Below, one piece after another: positions 5,170 through 5,246 of a stretch of 5,246 nt of DNA. The stretch comes from Pseudomonadota bacterium (GTDB lineage Bacteria; Pseudomonadota; Gammaproteobacteria; Steroidobacterales; Steroidobacteraceae). Position 1 is the first letter of the stretch. Every line of letters starts with the position of its first letter. Below the pieces are notes generated by a model, which ran no database searches, was not told where the DNA came from, and was given only the letters and a program-made list of their open reading frames with translations. Position numbers and translations under genes: made by a program. The stretch covers positions 1-5,246 of the forward strand of contig JAKBBE010000173.1 of NCBI GenBank assembly GCA_021826035.1. The letters are read 5' to 3'.

Positions 5170-5246
5170 ACGGCGCCATCGGCTCAGTGCCCGCACGGAT
5201 CGCAAGTTGGAGAGTGAACCATTCCGGGGGTGGTGTGGCGGATCAC

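Noticed and set aside
1..5246. CRISPR array, integron attC sites or phage structural genes
   Set aside because: No regularly spaced repeats, no attC core pairs and no structural phage gene are visible.

Overview
The window is high-GC (roughly 60 %) DNA that reads as a proteobacterial chromosome, probably gamma- or betaproteobacterial. The indications are an ORF6N-domain protein, a RHH/MazF pair, a helix-turn-helix/integrase-core transposase relic and an HxlR/ABM cassette. No gene here fixes the genus. The window splits into a worn mobile left half and an intact metabolic right half.

Left part (1-1201): the 3' end of an ORF6N-domain (phage/island type) gene runs in from the left edge. It is followed on the minus strand by a complete type II toxin-antitoxin module, a ribbon-helix-helix antitoxin then a MazF/PemK toxin, joined by a GTGA overlap. 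The block ends at 1160-1201 in what looks like the 3' half of a CAU-anticodon tRNA. It begins exactly at the anticodon loop and has no matching 5' half, as expected of the attachment-site scar of an integrated island.

Middle part (about 1238-2143): a decayed insertion-sequence zone. Two direct repeats 33 bp apart mark one IS end. The transposase reading frame carries two compensating frameshifts and stops after the N-terminal half, so the catalytic domain is missing. Past it, on the minus strand, is a frameshifted relic of a second small DNA-binding protein of the kind found beside transposases. Nothing here looks functional.

Right part (2144-5169): a secreted alpha/beta hydrolase (proline-iminopeptidase-like, signal peptide, complete catalytic triad) is encoded on the minus strand behind a 541-base non-coding stretch that contains a tight cluster of three hairpins. 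Further right is a two-gene minus-strand operon with an ATGA overlap: a short F420-dependent-NADP-reductase-like oxidoreductase followed by an ABM-family (quinol-monooxygenase-like) protein. Transcribed away from it is an HxlR-family regulator with a cysteine at position 6. The layout suggests a redox- or electrophile-responsive repressor controlling its divergent reductase/monooxygenase pair. A perfect 7+6+7 inverted repeat sits over the reductase start codon and is the best operator candidate. I see no clearly new system; the most interesting items are this redox cassette, the tRNA-half scar and the hairpin cluster.
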